NCBI GenBank assembly: GCA_937883785.1
Contig: CALGDE010000152.1
Span: 1 to 40,384 of the forward strand
Origin: an uncultured cyanobacterium
Lineage (GTDB): Bacteria; Cyanobacteriota; Cyanobacteriia; CACIAM-69d
DNA length: 40,384 nucleotides
Direction of reading: 5' to 3'
Shown here: positions 25,490 through 34,148 of the stretch, piece by piece
Position numbering within the stretch: position 1 is the stretch's first letter
Layout: each line of letters begins with the position of its first letter
Made by a program: the position numbers and the translations under genes
Notes under the pieces: model-generated
The model's input: the letters and a program-made list of their open reading frames with translations, nothing else
What the model was told of the DNA's origin: nothing
Database searches by the model: none

Positions 25490-26953
25490 TTACGCCAGAA
25501 TCTGGGGCACTCGCTTATACCATTCCGCTGCCTGTTCGTAGACGTGGGCCACCTCGAGAACTTGGTCTTCCCGCAGCACGTTGCCGATAATTTGCATCCC
25601 AATAGGCATTCCGCCTTCATCAAAACCGCAGGGAATACTTAGGGCTGGCAGTCCCGCCAGGTTCACCGGAATGGTCATTAGGTCCGATAGATACATGGCG
25701 ATGGGATCGTCTGCTTTTTCGCCCGCCCGAAATGCCGTGGTGGGAGCCGTGGGGGAAATCAGCACGTCCACCTTGGCAAAGGCAGCTTCAAAATCTTTTT
25801 TGATGAGCGTCCGCGCCTTCTGAGCTTTTAAGTAATAAGCATCGTAATAGCCTGCTGATAGGGCGTAGGTGCCCACCGCAATCCGCCGCTTTACCTCAGG
25901 ACCGAAGCCTGCCGCCCGGGTTTTGCAGTACATATCCAATAGGTTTTCGCCCTCTTCTGCCCGGAAGCCGTACTTAACGCCGTCATAGCGGGCTAAGTTC
26001 GCCGATGCCTCTGATGGGGCAATGATGTAGTAAGTGGGCAAGCCGTATTGGAAGCGGGGGCAGGAGATGACCTGAATTTCAGCGCCTAACTCTTGCAGCA
26101 ACTCGACGGCTTTTTCAACGGCTTCTTCCACCGCTTTATCGGCGCCGGTACCAAAGGTTTCTTTGATAACGCCTACTTTCAGTTTTCCTTTCGGTCGAAA
26201 ATCGGGGCGTAGGGATTTGGCGTAGCTGGGAACATCCACTTTGAGGCTGGTGGAATCTTTCGGGTCGTAACCGGCGATCGCCTCCAGCAATAGGGCCGAA
26301 TCTTCCACGCTGCGAGAAAACGGACCAATTTGATCCAAAGAAGACGCGAAGGCCACCAACCCATAGCGGGACACCAAACCGTAGGTGGGCTTCATTCCCA
26401 CCACGCCGCAGAATGACGCGGGCTGGCGAATGGATCCACCGGTGTCGGAGCCAATGGATACCACACATTCCTGAGCCGCCACCGACGCCGCTGAGCCACC
26501 AGATGAGCCGCCGGGGACGCACGCCAAATCCCAGGGGTTATTGGTGGTGTGATAGGCGGAATTTTCCGTGGAGCTGCCCATGGCAAACTCGTCCAGGTTG
26601 GTTTTGCCCACCATCACTGCCCCAGCGTCAATGAGCTTCTGGGTCACCGTGGATTCGTAGGGCGGCACAAAGTTTTCCAGCATCTTGGATGCGCAGGTGG
26701 TTTTCACACCTTTGGTGCACATGTTGTCTTTGATGCCGATGGGGATGCCAGCGAGGGGACCGATTTCTTCGCCCGCCGCAATTTTGTCGTCCACCTGCTT
26801 TGCTTGGGCGATCGCATGGTCAGCGGTCACCGCCAAAAAGCTTTTAACCGATGGCTCCGTTTTTTCAATATGGTTCAGAGCCTCTTGGGCAATTTCAACA
26901 GCGGATCGCTCTTTGGAAACCAGTTGCTGATGAAGCTCGCGAATGGATGCCAT
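25490..26953 (-). CDS. gatA: Glutamyl-tRNA(Gln) amidotransferase subunit A
   Basis: Amidase-signature protein of 487 residues, the standard GatA length. It releases ammonia from glutamine and feeds it to GatB, which converts Glu-tRNA(Gln) to Gln-tRNA(Gln) within GatCAB. The catalytic triad is visible: Lys75 in PIGIKDN, Ser150 in PGGSSGGS and the nucleophile Ser174 in [12 protein letters not shown]. GatA-specific segments such as [17 protein letters not shown] and the C-terminal [10 protein letters not shown] are intact. The ATG is in-frame with a normal N-terminus. gatB and gatC are not in the window, as is common in cyanobacteria, where the subunits are dispersed. Confidence 0.97.
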   Translation of the reverse strand: MASIRELHQQLVSKERSAVEIAQEALNHIEKTEPSVKSFLAVTADHAIAQAKQVDDKIAAGEEIGPLAGIPIGIKDNMCTKGVKTTCASKMLENFVPPYESTVTQKLIDAGAVMVGKTNLDEFAMGSSTENSAYHTTNNPWDLACVPGGSSGGSAASVAAQECVVSIGSDTGGSIRQPASFCGVVGMKPTYGLVSRYGLVAFASSLDQIGPFSRSVEDSALLLEAIAGYDPKDSTSLKVDVPSYAKSLRPDFRPKGKLKVGVIKETFGTGADKAVEEAVEKAVELLQELGAEIQVISCPRFQYGLPTYYIIAPSEASANLARYDGVKYGFRAEEGENLLDMYCKTRAAGFGPEVKRRIAVGTYALSAGYYDAYYLKAQKARTLIKKDFEAAFAKVDVLISPTAPTTAFRAGEKADDPIAMYLSDLMTIPVNLAGLPALSIPCGFDEGGMPIGMQIIGNVLREDQVLEVAHVYEQAAEWYKRVPQILA

Positions 26954-27098
26954 GGATTACTTGGGTGTAGCAGGTTGGGGTATAGCTGATTGAGGTGGAT
27001 GCAGTGGGATCTTTACGCTGGATCGCGGCTCGGCTGCGAAGGGTAAAGGCTGCAAAATCCATAGCTAATCATACCCAATGTGTGGAGTTTGGGGCGGC

Positions 27099-27752
27099 TT
27101 AGGTGGTTTTACGCTGCGATCGCAAATGATCGCGTAGGGCATTGAGGGAGTCGCTCAGTCCATAGGTGTTGAGACGGTAGCTGAGGGGATGGGCGATCGC
27201 CCGGGCAGTGCTGTAAAACAACTCTTCAATTTCAATCAGCCCGTTTTCCTTAAGCGTGCGCCCGGTGGCCACCAAATCCACGATCGCCTCAGACATGCCG
27301 GTAATGGGTCCCAGCTCCACCGAGCCGTATAGGGGAACGATATCTACCGGGAGATCGAGGTCGCGAAAATGGTCGCGGGCACATTGCACAAATTTCGACG
27401 CCACGCGGCTGTGGGCAGGCAGATCGATAGATTTTCTATAGGGACTAGATTCTTGCACCGCCACCGATAGGCGACACCCCCCAAAGCCCAGGTCCAAAAT
27501 CTGCGCCACCTGGGGCTTTTTCTCCCGCAGCACGTCATACCCCACAATGCCCACGTGAGCTTGCCCCGATTCTACATACACCGGCACATCGCCATTGCGC
27601 ACCAGCATGGCCCGAGCTTGCCCAGTGGGATCCTCAATCTGTAACTGTCGATTGCCCTTTTCAAGAAATGCGCTGAAATCAAGCCCGATCGCCGCAAAGG
27701 AGGCAATGCTGTCTTTTAGAAGAGAACCTTTGGGGATGGCAACGGTTAACAC
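27099..27752 (-). CDS. hisG: ATP phosphoribosyltransferase, short form
   Basis: A 217-residue HisG of the short type, which condenses ATP and PRPP in the first step of histidine synthesis. Visible motifs are [13 protein letters not shown] at the N-terminus, [23 protein letters not shown] in the first lobe, and the PRPP loop [18 protein letters not shown] near 165-180. The C-terminal ACT-like regulatory domain of long HisG is absent, so it should need HisZ, encoded elsewhere, for activity and histidine feedback. The start is GTG 27752, supported by GAGG 7 nt upstream. The upstream 300 bp to the next gene hold no coding sequence and must carry the promoter. Confidence 0.95.
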   Translation of the reverse strand: MLTVAIPKGSLLKDSIASFAAIGLDFSAFLEKGNRQLQIEDPTGQARAMLVRNGDVPVYVESGQAHVGIVGYDVLREKKPQVAQILDLGFGGCRLSVAVQESSPYRKSIDLPAHSRVASKFVQCARDHFRDLDLPVDIVPLYGSVELGPITGMSEAIVDLVATGRTLKENGLIEIEELFYSTARAIAHPLSYRLNTYGLSDSLNALRDHLRSQRKTT

Positions 27753-28050
27753 AGGTGAACCTCAGAAATGGCGACCCAATTGTATAGCGTTCCGTCTGAA
27801 GGTGCCCATGTTTCGCTGATATCGCCCAAAGCCAACAATTATGTGCCCTCAAGATGAGGATTGATTAGGATTGAGGAGCAAACAGCAATGTATTCATGGC
27901 AATCACCCCTTCCCACCCTGGCGTAAATTAATCCCTGGCTATATCTGTGATGGACCAGACTTTCACAAGCAATTCCTAGGAAGTTACAGGCACTCATACA
28001 GTACGAAATAGCAGCCGTATATTAATAATCTCTAAACACATAAAACACTA
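27753..28050. promoter_or_regulatory. Divergent intergenic region hisG / 28051 gene
   Basis: A 298-bp divergent spacer. It contains an imperfect doubled GAGGATTGATTAGGATTGAGGAG stretch near 27855-27880 (two GGATTGA units) and an AT-rich tract before 28051. No clear promoter consensus and no gene. Confidence 0.3.
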
Positions 28051-28668
28051 ATGACCATGCAGGTGAAGTTGGTTTCAGGTCAATCTGTCATTATTGTCAC
28101 TCCTAAAACGATCAGAAGCAGACCGATAGTTACTCGCAGGCAAATTGATTTGAACTTGGCACTGGCGGACAATATAAGTGTTTCGTGGTTTTTGAGCTTG
28201 ATTGGGTTGATTTTCGGGATTGGCGGATTGAATCCAGCCCAAACAGTTTATCCAACTCGTAACATAACCAGTATTGAGTATGGACGATTTAATCTGTCCT
28301 CTCTAAGTCAATTATTCTGGGGACTTTTTTTCACTGCTACTGGCGTCTCCACTTTATTTAGCCTCAGAAACTTGCCAGAGATGCGAAGTTTTGTTCCTGC
28401 AAGTTTACTATTCACTGGAATAGGACTCCTTTTGCTCATTTGGAATTGGAAAAAGTTTAGAAGATTAGGATTGCTCATAGAGCTTTCCTCTGGCTCACTC
28501 GTATTATTTCTCTGTCGAGATATCAATGGAGGAACAAAGATAATGGGAGAACTATGCGAATTTACAGAAAGTCCCACAGGCGACGAGGCTTATCGAATCG
28601 TCATCAATAACAGTCACATTCGGGGAAATGTAATTGGTGGCAATGCAAACGACGTCCGCAGCATGTAG
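28051..28668 (+). CDS. Membrane protein with C-terminal GNVIGG motif, unknown function
   Basis: A 205-residue protein not recognised as a named family. Residues about 1-45 are soluble beta strands (VKLVSGQSVIIVTPKTI). Two hydrophobic segments follow at about 47-62 and 88-105, and a third at 117-135. A basic KKFRRL stretch and a cytoplasmic strand region (LLIELSSGSLVLFLC) come next. The layout vaguely recalls DUF6232-like membrane sensors, but I would not assign it. The last 20 residues, INNSHIRGNVIGGNANDVRS, match the N-terminus of the next protein. It is the first gene of a trio ending in a nuclease, and HIP1 sites and GC are lower than in flanking genes, suggesting acquisition. Confidence 0.6.
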   Translation: MTMQVKLVSGQSVIIVTPKTIRSRPIVTRRQIDLNLALADNISVSWFLSLIGLIFGIGGLNPAQTVYPTRNITSIEYGRFNLSSLSQLFWGLFFTATGVSTLFSLRNLPEMRSFVPASLLFTGIGLLLLIWNWKKFRRLGLLIELSSGSLVLFLCRDINGGTKIMGELCEFTESPTGDEAYRIVINNSHIRGNVIGGNANDVRSM

Positions 28669-28693
28669 TCAAGTAATGATGTGAGAGGCTAAA

Positions 28694-29071
28694 GTGTCAG
28701 AAAAAATTAGTATTAACAGCTCATCAATTCAAGGCAATATCATCGGTGGAGATGCTCACAATATCAGCAGTATGGTGAATGCCAGCAGTGCAGAGAACCA
28801 CTCTCTGACAGAAATTGCGACCGAGTTAAACGAGTTGATTGAAAAGTGTATTGATGTGGAGGGACGGAAATTAACTGAAAAAGAAGAGATAGCGGTTGCA
28901 GGAAAGGTGGTAAGCCAGATTCCTGGTCGACCAAAGTTGATGGGACGTTTGAAGTGCGCCAGTCAGGAAGCTCTTGCTACAGGAATTGAGAAATCTATTG
29001 AAAAAATCCACAGCAGTATTGCCATTAGTGTCTTGATTAGCGGCGTCAAAGGGTTTATTCAAGCTGGTTAA
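28694..29071 (+). CDS. Small protein with N-terminal GNIIGG motif, unknown function
   Basis: A 125-residue soluble protein. Residues about 4-27 carry INSSSIQGNIIGGDAHNISS, which aligns residue by residue with the C-terminus of the upstream membrane protein. The rest is mostly helical (LTEIATELNELIEKCIDVEG, then KLTEKEEIAVAGKVV), ending with a hydrophobic helix SSIAISVLISGVKGFI that could insert into or lie on a membrane. GTG 28694 has AGAGG 5 nt upstream. It is 25 bp after the membrane gene and 16 bp before the nuclease gene, so all three are likely one transcript. No catalytic motif is seen. It may be an adaptor or regulator. Confidence 0.6.
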   Translation: MSEKISINSSSIQGNIIGGDAHNISSMVNASSAENHSLTEIATELNELIEKCIDVEGRKLTEKEEIAVAGKVVSQIPGRPKLMGRLKCASQEALATGIEKSIEKIHSSIAISVLISGVKGFIQAG

Positions 29072-29087
29072 AGGCTGTCTATGAGAA

Positions 29088-29717
29088 ATGATTGAAACCA
29101 CAGTTCGACAGGCTCTTAAGAGTTTGAATGATGCTTGCCAACATTTTGAGCTAGAGCAAGCTGCGGACAACTCATTTTTTGAGGAGTGGGCAGATGAATT
29201 GCCGGAGTTGAGCGATCGCGAAATTGCCAAGCTAGACCAACTGCGCGATCGCCTCGACTATCACTTGGATTCGGGCAAGGTTGATGAAGGAATCGTCAAT
29301 GTTTTAGTGGTGTCGTCATTACTAGAAATGGCAGGCTTATACGATGCTCCATTTCTAGTGCGCTCTGAGGTTCCTGTGGTGATTGAATCTCAAGTGCAGC
29401 AAGAAAATCTACGGGGACGCATTGACTTTCTAGTGATTCACAATCAATTGTGGCGAGGGATTATTGAATCGAAAGACACAACCTTTGACGTAAATATGGG
29501 CATTCCCCAGACGTTGGCTTATATGGCAGGGGTCGATAATAAATTGCCCACTTACGGCTTAGTGACCAACGGCGTTAGCTTTGTGTTTTTGAAACTGGTG
29601 CGGGGAGAAGTAAATCAATTCGATTTTTCCGATGTAATTGCCCGGCGATCACGCACCAATTCCCTTTACCAAGTGCTGCAAATTCTGAAAGCCTTAACCC
29701 TGAAAATAAAGCGCTAA
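29088..29717 (+). CDS. PD-(D/E)XK nuclease-like protein
   Basis: A 209-residue protein. The core motif of the restriction-endonuclease fold is visible: Asp113 in GRIDFLVI, then Glu127-Ser-Lys129 in GIIESKD, and Gln141 in GIPQTLAYM, matching the D...ExK...Q order of HsdR-N-type nuclease domains. Residues 1-75 are acidic and helical and not assigned. No helicase or methylase partner is nearby, so it is not a standard type I R subunit. Related single-domain proteins are common in cyanobacteria and are often labelled restriction endonuclease subunit R. ATG 29088 is used. It is last in the trio starting at 28051. Confidence 0.75.
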   Translation: MIETTVRQALKSLNDACQHFELEQAADNSFFEEWADELPELSDREIAKLDQLRDRLDYHLDSGKVDEGIVNVLVVSSLLEMAGLYDAPFLVRSEVPVVIESQVQQENLRGRIDFLVIHNQLWRGIIESKDTTFDVNMGIPQTLAYMAGVDNKLPTYGLVTNGVSFVFLKLVRGEVNQFDFSDVIARRSRTNSLYQVLQILKALTLKIKR

Positions 29718-29738
29718 ATCACGTCCGTTGAAGACAAC

Positions 29739-30074
29739 TTAGGAGCGAGGGCGAGAATTGCGCACGTAAGGCGGAGGACTGGGGAGTCGCTTTTTCGACG
29801 ACGAGCCCTGCAAAGCCACACTAATCGCCGCGCCGCCAATTAAGCCCACCGCCACGCCGCCCACCAACAGGACACCAAAGGGAATCTTGATGGATTGGAA
29901 TGTCAGAAAAGTTAGGGTGACCGGCTGCACATTTTGAATGGCAATTACCGCCGCCAGGAATAAGCCAGCGCCTAAAATTGATGCCACTATTAGCCGTGCG
30001 ATCGTGTTTGAAGCACTGGCATCGCTAAGCTCGCGGCTCAAATCGGCAATATCCGCAGATGCTTTCCCCTTCAA
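29739..30074 (-). CDS. LapA-domain membrane protein, copy 1 (altered start)
   Basis: The core is a LapA/DUF1049-type small membrane protein: helix ARLIVASILGAGLFLAAVIAI, the strand motif NVQPVTLTFLTF, then helix IPFGVLLVGGVAVGLIGGAA, and a basic Pro/Ser-rich tail ending RPRS. It is nearly identical to the gene at 31764-32033, including an 86-nt block with no mismatch (29854-29939). Homology stops at the start: where copy 2 has ATGGCGATCGCA, this copy reads AACACGATCGCA, so the original start codon is gone. The frame now begins at TTG 30074 with 23 unrelated residues. It may be a translated variant or a decaying duplicate. Confidence 0.65.
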   Translation of the reverse strand: MKGKASADIADLSRELSDASASNTIARLIVASILGAGLFLAAVIAIQNVQPVTLTFLTFQSIKIPFGVLLVGGVAVGLIGGAAISVALQGSSSKKRLPSPPPYVRNSRPRS

Positions 30075-30110
30075 TTACCGTGGCAGACTAAGATCTGTCA
30101 TCTAAGCTTG

Positions 30111-31706
30111 ATGCTTTTATCCTTTGCAAACGTGCCCATCAACACCCTCCCAGCCGACCTTTGGCTAGCGATCGCCCCCGAAACTGCCACTATCGAGGAC
30201 GGGTTAGAACGCTTTTTGCTTGTCCTGGCGGTTTCCCTCAGCGTTGCCACCCTGTCACGCACCGTTGGCATCCTACGAAATATCCCCTACACGCTGCTGC
30301 TGACCATTGTTGGAACGCTGCTCGCCTTTGAAAATGTCCGTCTCGTCGACTTATCCCCGGAATTAATTCTCGAAATTTTCTTGCCGCCCCTGTTATTTGA
30401 AGCGGGTTGGAATCTGCGTTGGAAAGATCTTAAGCGCGATTGGGTACCGGTGGTACTGTTTGCGATCGCCGGTGTGGTGGTGTCGGTGCTGGGCATTGCG
30501 ATCGTATTGCAGCACTTTGCTGGCATTCCGCTGCCGGTGTCCCTACTGATCGGCGCGAGCTTGGCAGCCACTGACCCGGTCTCCACAATCGCCCTATTCC
30601 GCGAACTCGGGGTGGAAAAACGGCTAACCACTTTGATGGAAGGGGAGAGCCTGTTTAACGACGGCGTGGCGGTGGTGGCTTTTGGGCTACTGGTGGGGAT
30701 TGCCACTGGCGTTCAAGGGTTCAATCCCCAGCAAACCCTCGCCGATTTTGCCGTATTCGTCGGCGTTGGGGTCGCCATGGGTAGCGCCGTCGGCTTCGGT
30801 ATTTCTTACCTAACCCAGCGCTTTGATTTGCCATTGGTAGAACAGTCTCTCACTCTTGTGTCCGCCTATGGCACTTACGTTGTCGCGGAAAATCTGGGCG
30901 GCTCTGGGGCGATCGCCGTGGTCACCACCGGTTTAATCCTCGGCAACTTTGGCTCGCGTATCGGTATGAATCCACGCACAAGATTGGTGGTGACGGAGTT
31001 TTGGGAATTTATCGCATTTTTCACCAATTCCATCGTATTTCTGCTGATTGGCGATAGCATACGCTTCGATTCCTTAATTGAACATCGAGGCTCCATCGGG
31101 GTGGCGATCGCCGCCGTGGTGGTGACCCGCGCGGGGGTAATTTATGGTCTCGGAACCATCAGTAACGGTATCGCCAATTCGAACATTACCGTCCCGCAAA
31201 AAACGGTGCTGTGGTGGGGAGGGCTACGCGGGTCCGTGTCCATCGCCCTAGCCCTAAGCGTGCCGGAAATTTTGCCCCAGCGCAGTGAGGCGATCGATAT
31301 TGTCTTTGGCGTGGTGCTTTTTACCCTGCTTATCCAGGGGCTCAGCATCAAAAGCCTATTGCAAAAGCTGTCCCTACTCGATGAAGGATCGCGACGGGCA
31401 GAGTATGCCGAAGCCGTTGCCCGCCGCAGCGCTTTGGGAAAGGTGGGCAAACGATTGGAAAGCCTAACCGCGCCAGAAGTGGACGAAGAATTTCTACGCT
31501 ACAAACGCGAGCAGGTGCGAGGCGAAATTGCTAGTTTGAACGAGGCGATCGCCAAAATGTGTCGGGAGGATCCCGATGTGGCAGAGTACGCCACCGAACT
31601 AGTCAGCGAAGAGCTGTGCGAGATCGAAGCGGAAACCTATGCTGAGCTAGTGCGCACTGGGCAGCTCAACCAAGACCTAGCCCCCCTGTTGCAAGGAAGC
31701 GAATAA
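30111..31706 (+). CDS. CPA1-family Na+(K+)/H+ antiporter
   Basis: A 531-residue membrane antiporter with about 12 helices (residues 30-415) and a C-terminal cytoplasmic helical tail of about 110 residues. The ion-binding ATDPVSTIALF motif (N/TD-type centre of CPA1) lies near residue 155, followed by the family motif EGESLFNDGVAVVAFGLL near 180 and WGGLRGSVSIALALSVP near 370. These identify NhaP/NHE-type exchangers used for sodium or pH homeostasis. ATG 30111 is preferred to TTG 30108. It is flanked on both sides by directly repeated LapA-domain genes transcribed the other way. Confidence 0.9.
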   Translation: MLLSFANVPINTLPADLWLAIAPETATIEDGLERFLLVLAVSLSVATLSRTVGILRNIPYTLLLTIVGTLLAFENVRLVDLSPELILEIFLPPLLFEAGWNLRWKDLKRDWVPVVLFAIAGVVVSVLGIAIVLQHFAGIPLPVSLLIGASLAATDPVSTIALFRELGVEKRLTTLMEGESLFNDGVAVVAFGLLVGIATGVQGFNPQQTLADFAVFVGVGVAMGSAVGFGISYLTQRFDLPLVEQSLTLVSAYGTYVVAENLGGSGAIAVVTTGLILGNFGSRIGMNPRTRLVVTEFWEFIAFFTNSIVFLLIGDSIRFDSLIEHRGSIGVAIAAVVVTRAGVIYGLGTISNGIANSNITVPQKTVLWWGGLRGSVSIALALSVPEILPQRSEAIDIVFGVVLFTLLIQGLSIKSLLQKLSLLDEGSRRAEYAEAVARRSALGKVGKRLESLTAPEVDEEFLRYKREQVRGEIASLNEAIAKMCREDPDVAEYATELVSEELCEIEAETYAELVRTGQLNQDLAPLLQGSE

Positions 31707-31763
31707 CAGCCAGTGACTGGGGTCTGCACATTGCCGCCGACCTCCGTCCATGCCTAAACAAAT

Positions 31764-32033
31764 TTAAGAGCGGGGGCGCGAACCACGGACATAGGGAGGG
31801 GCGGGCGATCGCTTCTTCGGTGACGTGCTTTGCAAAGCAACGCTAACCGCTGCACCACCAATTAAGCCCACCGCTACGCCGCCCACCAACAGGACACCAA
31901 AGGGAATCTTGATGGATTGGAATGTCAGAAAAGTTAGGGTGACCGGCTGCACATTTTGAATAGAAATCACCGCCGCCAGAAATAAGCCAGCGCCCAAAAT
32001 CGATGCCACTATTAGCCGTGCGATCGCCATCAA
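31764..32033 (-). CDS. LapA-domain membrane protein, copy 2
   Basis: An 89-residue protein with two membrane helices, an NVQPVTLTFLTF strand between them, and a basic Ser/Pro tail ending RGSRPRS. This matches the LapA (DUF1049) domain, proposed in E. coli to help assemble lipopolysaccharide export components. It has a normal ATG start (M-M-A-I-A-R) with AAGGGGG about 5 nt upstream and is 21 bp downstream of tatC, so it may be co-transcribed with tatC. The near-identical copy 1 lies on the other side of the antiporter. This one appears to be the intact parent. Confidence 0.8.
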   Translation of the reverse strand: MMAIARLIVASILGAGLFLAAVISIQNVQPVTLTFLTFQSIKIPFGVLLVGGVAVGLIGGAAVSVALQSTSPKKRSPAPPYVRGSRPRS

Positions 32034-32054
32034 ACCCCCTTAAAAATCACTAGC

Positions 32055-32927
32055 CTAAGCCTCAGCCGCCGCCTGCTTATTGCGAGTCACCAACGCCACC
32101 AATCCAGCGCCGCCCAAATATAGTCCCATCACCGCGCCGCCCAATAAACTTTGGGTCATAGGATCCGTGGACGGGGTTAACACTGCGCCCAACACGGCGG
32201 CTCCCAACAGCACATACCGCCAGCCCGATAGCATTTGCTTGGCGGATACCAGTCCGAATAGCCCAAGCAGTAGCTGCAAAATAGGGATTTGGAAGGCGAT
32301 CGCCGTGCTGAACATCAACAGCAGCTCAAAATCAAAATACTTTTCAATAGACCACTGTTGCGCCACCACATCCGCGCCGTAGCTAATAAAGAAATTCAAC
32401 GCCGCCGGCACCAGCGCCACATAGGAAAACACCAGCCCCAAGCCAAACAGCACCGCTGACCCCAACACAATCGGTCCCAACAGCCGCTGCTCCTTCCGCG
32501 TTAAGCCTGGCAACACAAACTGAATCACCTGGTACAGAATCCACGGAGCACTGAGCAATAAACCGCTGTAGCCCGCCACCTTGATGGACACAAAGAAAAA
32601 TTCCCCCGGTGCCAACTGCAAAAAGGTGACGTCGCCCGCCGGTTTTTCCAACAGCCGCACAATGGGTCTTACAGCAAAGAAACAGCCAATAATGCCCACC
32701 AGGGAACCAATTACCGAGTAAAAAATCCGCGTGCGCAGCTCTTCCAAATGGTCGAAGAGGGACATTTCCACTTCGTCGGGCAGCTCTTCTGATGGTGGAT
32801 TAAGGAAAGACGGCAGTATAGAATCTATCCCCTTATCCGAGTCGGTCTCAGCAACGGTGGTCGTAGCGGATGCGCTGCCATTGGACTCAGGAGGGGAACT
32901 TTCTGATTTCTCGGGGGCGTTGGTCAC
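32055..32927 (-). CDS. tatC: Sec-independent protein translocase subunit TatC
   Basis: A six-helix membrane protein of 290 residues that binds twin-arginine signal peptides with TatA/B. The hallmark N-terminal segment [15 protein letters not shown] lies near residue 55, followed by [38 protein letters not shown] and [20 protein letters not shown]-like helices. Residues 1-50 form a Ser/Glu-rich extension. The start is GTG 32927. Met54, just before the conserved core, is an alternative that would remove the extension. No Shine-Dalgarno sequence supports either. TatA is not in the window. Confidence 0.94.
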   Translation of the reverse strand: MTNAPEKSESSPPESNGSASATTTVAETDSDKGIDSILPSFLNPPSEELPDEVEMSLFDHLEELRTRIFYSVIGSLVGIIGCFFAVRPIVRLLEKPAGDVTFLQLAPGEFFFVSIKVAGYSGLLLSAPWILYQVIQFVLPGLTRKEQRLLGPIVLGSAVLFGLGLVFSYVALVPAALNFFISYGADVVAQQWSIEKYFDFELLLMFSTAIAFQIPILQLLLGLFGLVSAKQMLSGWRYVLLGAAVLGAVLTPSTDPMTQSLLGGAVMGLYLGGAGLVALVTRNKQAAAEA

Positions 32928-33223
32928 GGTGGTAGGGGAGAAATGGGAGTTGGGACTGATTGCTTATTTTAACCGTTGTTCGAGTTAACTAAAGGCTGTC
33001 ATTAATTAAGTCCCAGAATCAATAGATCTCTTGTACCAATCCTCGCCCTCACCCTAAATTCTTCTCCCTAGGGAGCAACGATGTCCTGAGCGGATCCGAA
33101 GGAGGTGGTGATGGATGAGAGAGCCCAGCGATATTCACGCAAGACGTCTAGTAAAGGCTTTAAAAGCGTAACGGTCTCACTCAGGATTGACATCTACACT
33201 GGTATCCATCGATGTGGAGCGAT
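32928..33223. other. Intergenic region with two repeat fragments
   Basis: The left part has CTAAAGGCTGTCATTAATTAAG (32989-33010), an end fragment of the inverted-repeat family. Bases 33043-33082 have CCTCACCCTAAATTCTTCTCCCTAGGGAG, related to the core of the element upstream of recF. The right end enters a tandem 23-bp duplication. No gene. Confidence 0.4.
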
Positions 33224-33255
33224 TTAATCGGCTGATGTGGAGCGATTTAATCGGC
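33211..33255. repeat. Tandem 23-bp duplication at the 3' end of a gene
   Basis: GATGTGGAGCGATTTAATCGGC occurs at 33211-33232 and again at 33234-33255, one base apart. The second copy encodes the C-terminal LNRSTS of the membrane protein at 33224, and the stop codon is supplied from within the first copy. Confidence 0.85.
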
Positions 33256-33973
33256 GGGCAATTTGTAAGCAAATGGCAAAGGCGGCAATAAAAAAGCCCT
33301 CTGCCAGAATTTTGAACACTTCCTCCGTTGCCTGGAGCCAGACCAAAAGGGCGTGGCGCGATTCTAAATCTGAAAAGAAAACCTTAAATGCGTCAATGTT
33401 GGATTCGGGATCGATATTCGTAAATACATCGAATACCACCATAATTGCCGTCGATATAAATGCGTAGGTTACCAATTTAAAGGCGGGACGGTAGCGTTTA
33501 AATTCTTGCCGAAACAGGTAGAGAATATAGCCCCCAGCAATGCCGTACAACAGGACAATCAGGTCGTCGATGCTGTCGGTGAGGCGATTTTCCTGGATTT
33601 GAAACAAGGAATGGAAGCCAGAGTCAACCATTTCGTGAATTTGGGCAATTTCATCGACGGCGAGGAAGAAAAAACCGATCGCCATCCACTGCCATAAAGA
33701 CTGGGGCGCTGTCCATTTGACAGGGGCACCTCGTTTTCGCACCAGAAAAATCCAGAGCGACAATGCCGCTAGCACCAGCAGTTGAAGAAAAGAAAGCCAG
33801 CTAATGATGCCTGCCTCGCCGAAATATCGCATCGGTGATTTTTCGCGCACGATCGCCCGAGCCATGGTCAAGCCGACAACTAAAAGCTCAAAGGCGATGA
33901 TAGGAAACAAAAAAGACCGATATTTCGGGGGGGACGAACCCTGAGAATCAGCGGTAGACGGGGCAGCTGGCAT
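33224..33973 (-). CDS. Six-helix membrane protein of unknown function
   Basis: A 249-residue protein with hydrophobic segments near 20-40, 54-78, 92-110, 133-155, 168-188 and 215-240. The most distinctive feature is an acidic motif at the end of helix 3, FLAVDEIAQIHEMVD, whose Asp, Glu and His could form a metal or proton site. Helix 4 begins DDLIVLLYG. The N-terminus is Ser/Pro-rich and cytoplasmic. It is not recognised as a named family. It stands alone, divergent from the DppC-type permease gene. The C-terminal six residues and stop lie in a tandem duplication, so the end may be recent. Confidence 0.75.
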   Translation of the reverse strand: MPAAPSTADSQGSSPPKYRSFLFPIIAFELLVVGLTMARAIVREKSPMRYFGEAGIISWLSFLQLLVLAALSLWIFLVRKRGAPVKWTAPQSLWQWMAIGFFFLAVDEIAQIHEMVDSGFHSLFQIQENRLTDSIDDLIVLLYGIAGGYILYLFRQEFKRYRPAFKLVTYAFISTAIMVVFDVFTNIDPESNIDAFKVFFSDLESRHALLVWLQATEEVFKILAEGFFIAAFAICLQIARRLNRSTSAD

Positions 33974-34148
33974 AATTGCAGAGGTTGGGCTGGAAATTGA
34001 GCGGCGGGAAAAAGAAAAGAATTTAACCTAGTATTTGAGGCGCACGTTTGAAACGCCTATCTTAAGGCAAGGACTCAGATCAAATATTTAGGCTCGGGCT
34101 GAGACCCGAGTTTCAAGCGAACGATATCAGGTAACGTCGGGAGTAGCG

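Noticed and set aside
29088-29717. Type I restriction system
   Set aside because: Only a single nuclease-like domain is present; there is no helicase, methylase or specificity subunit nearby.
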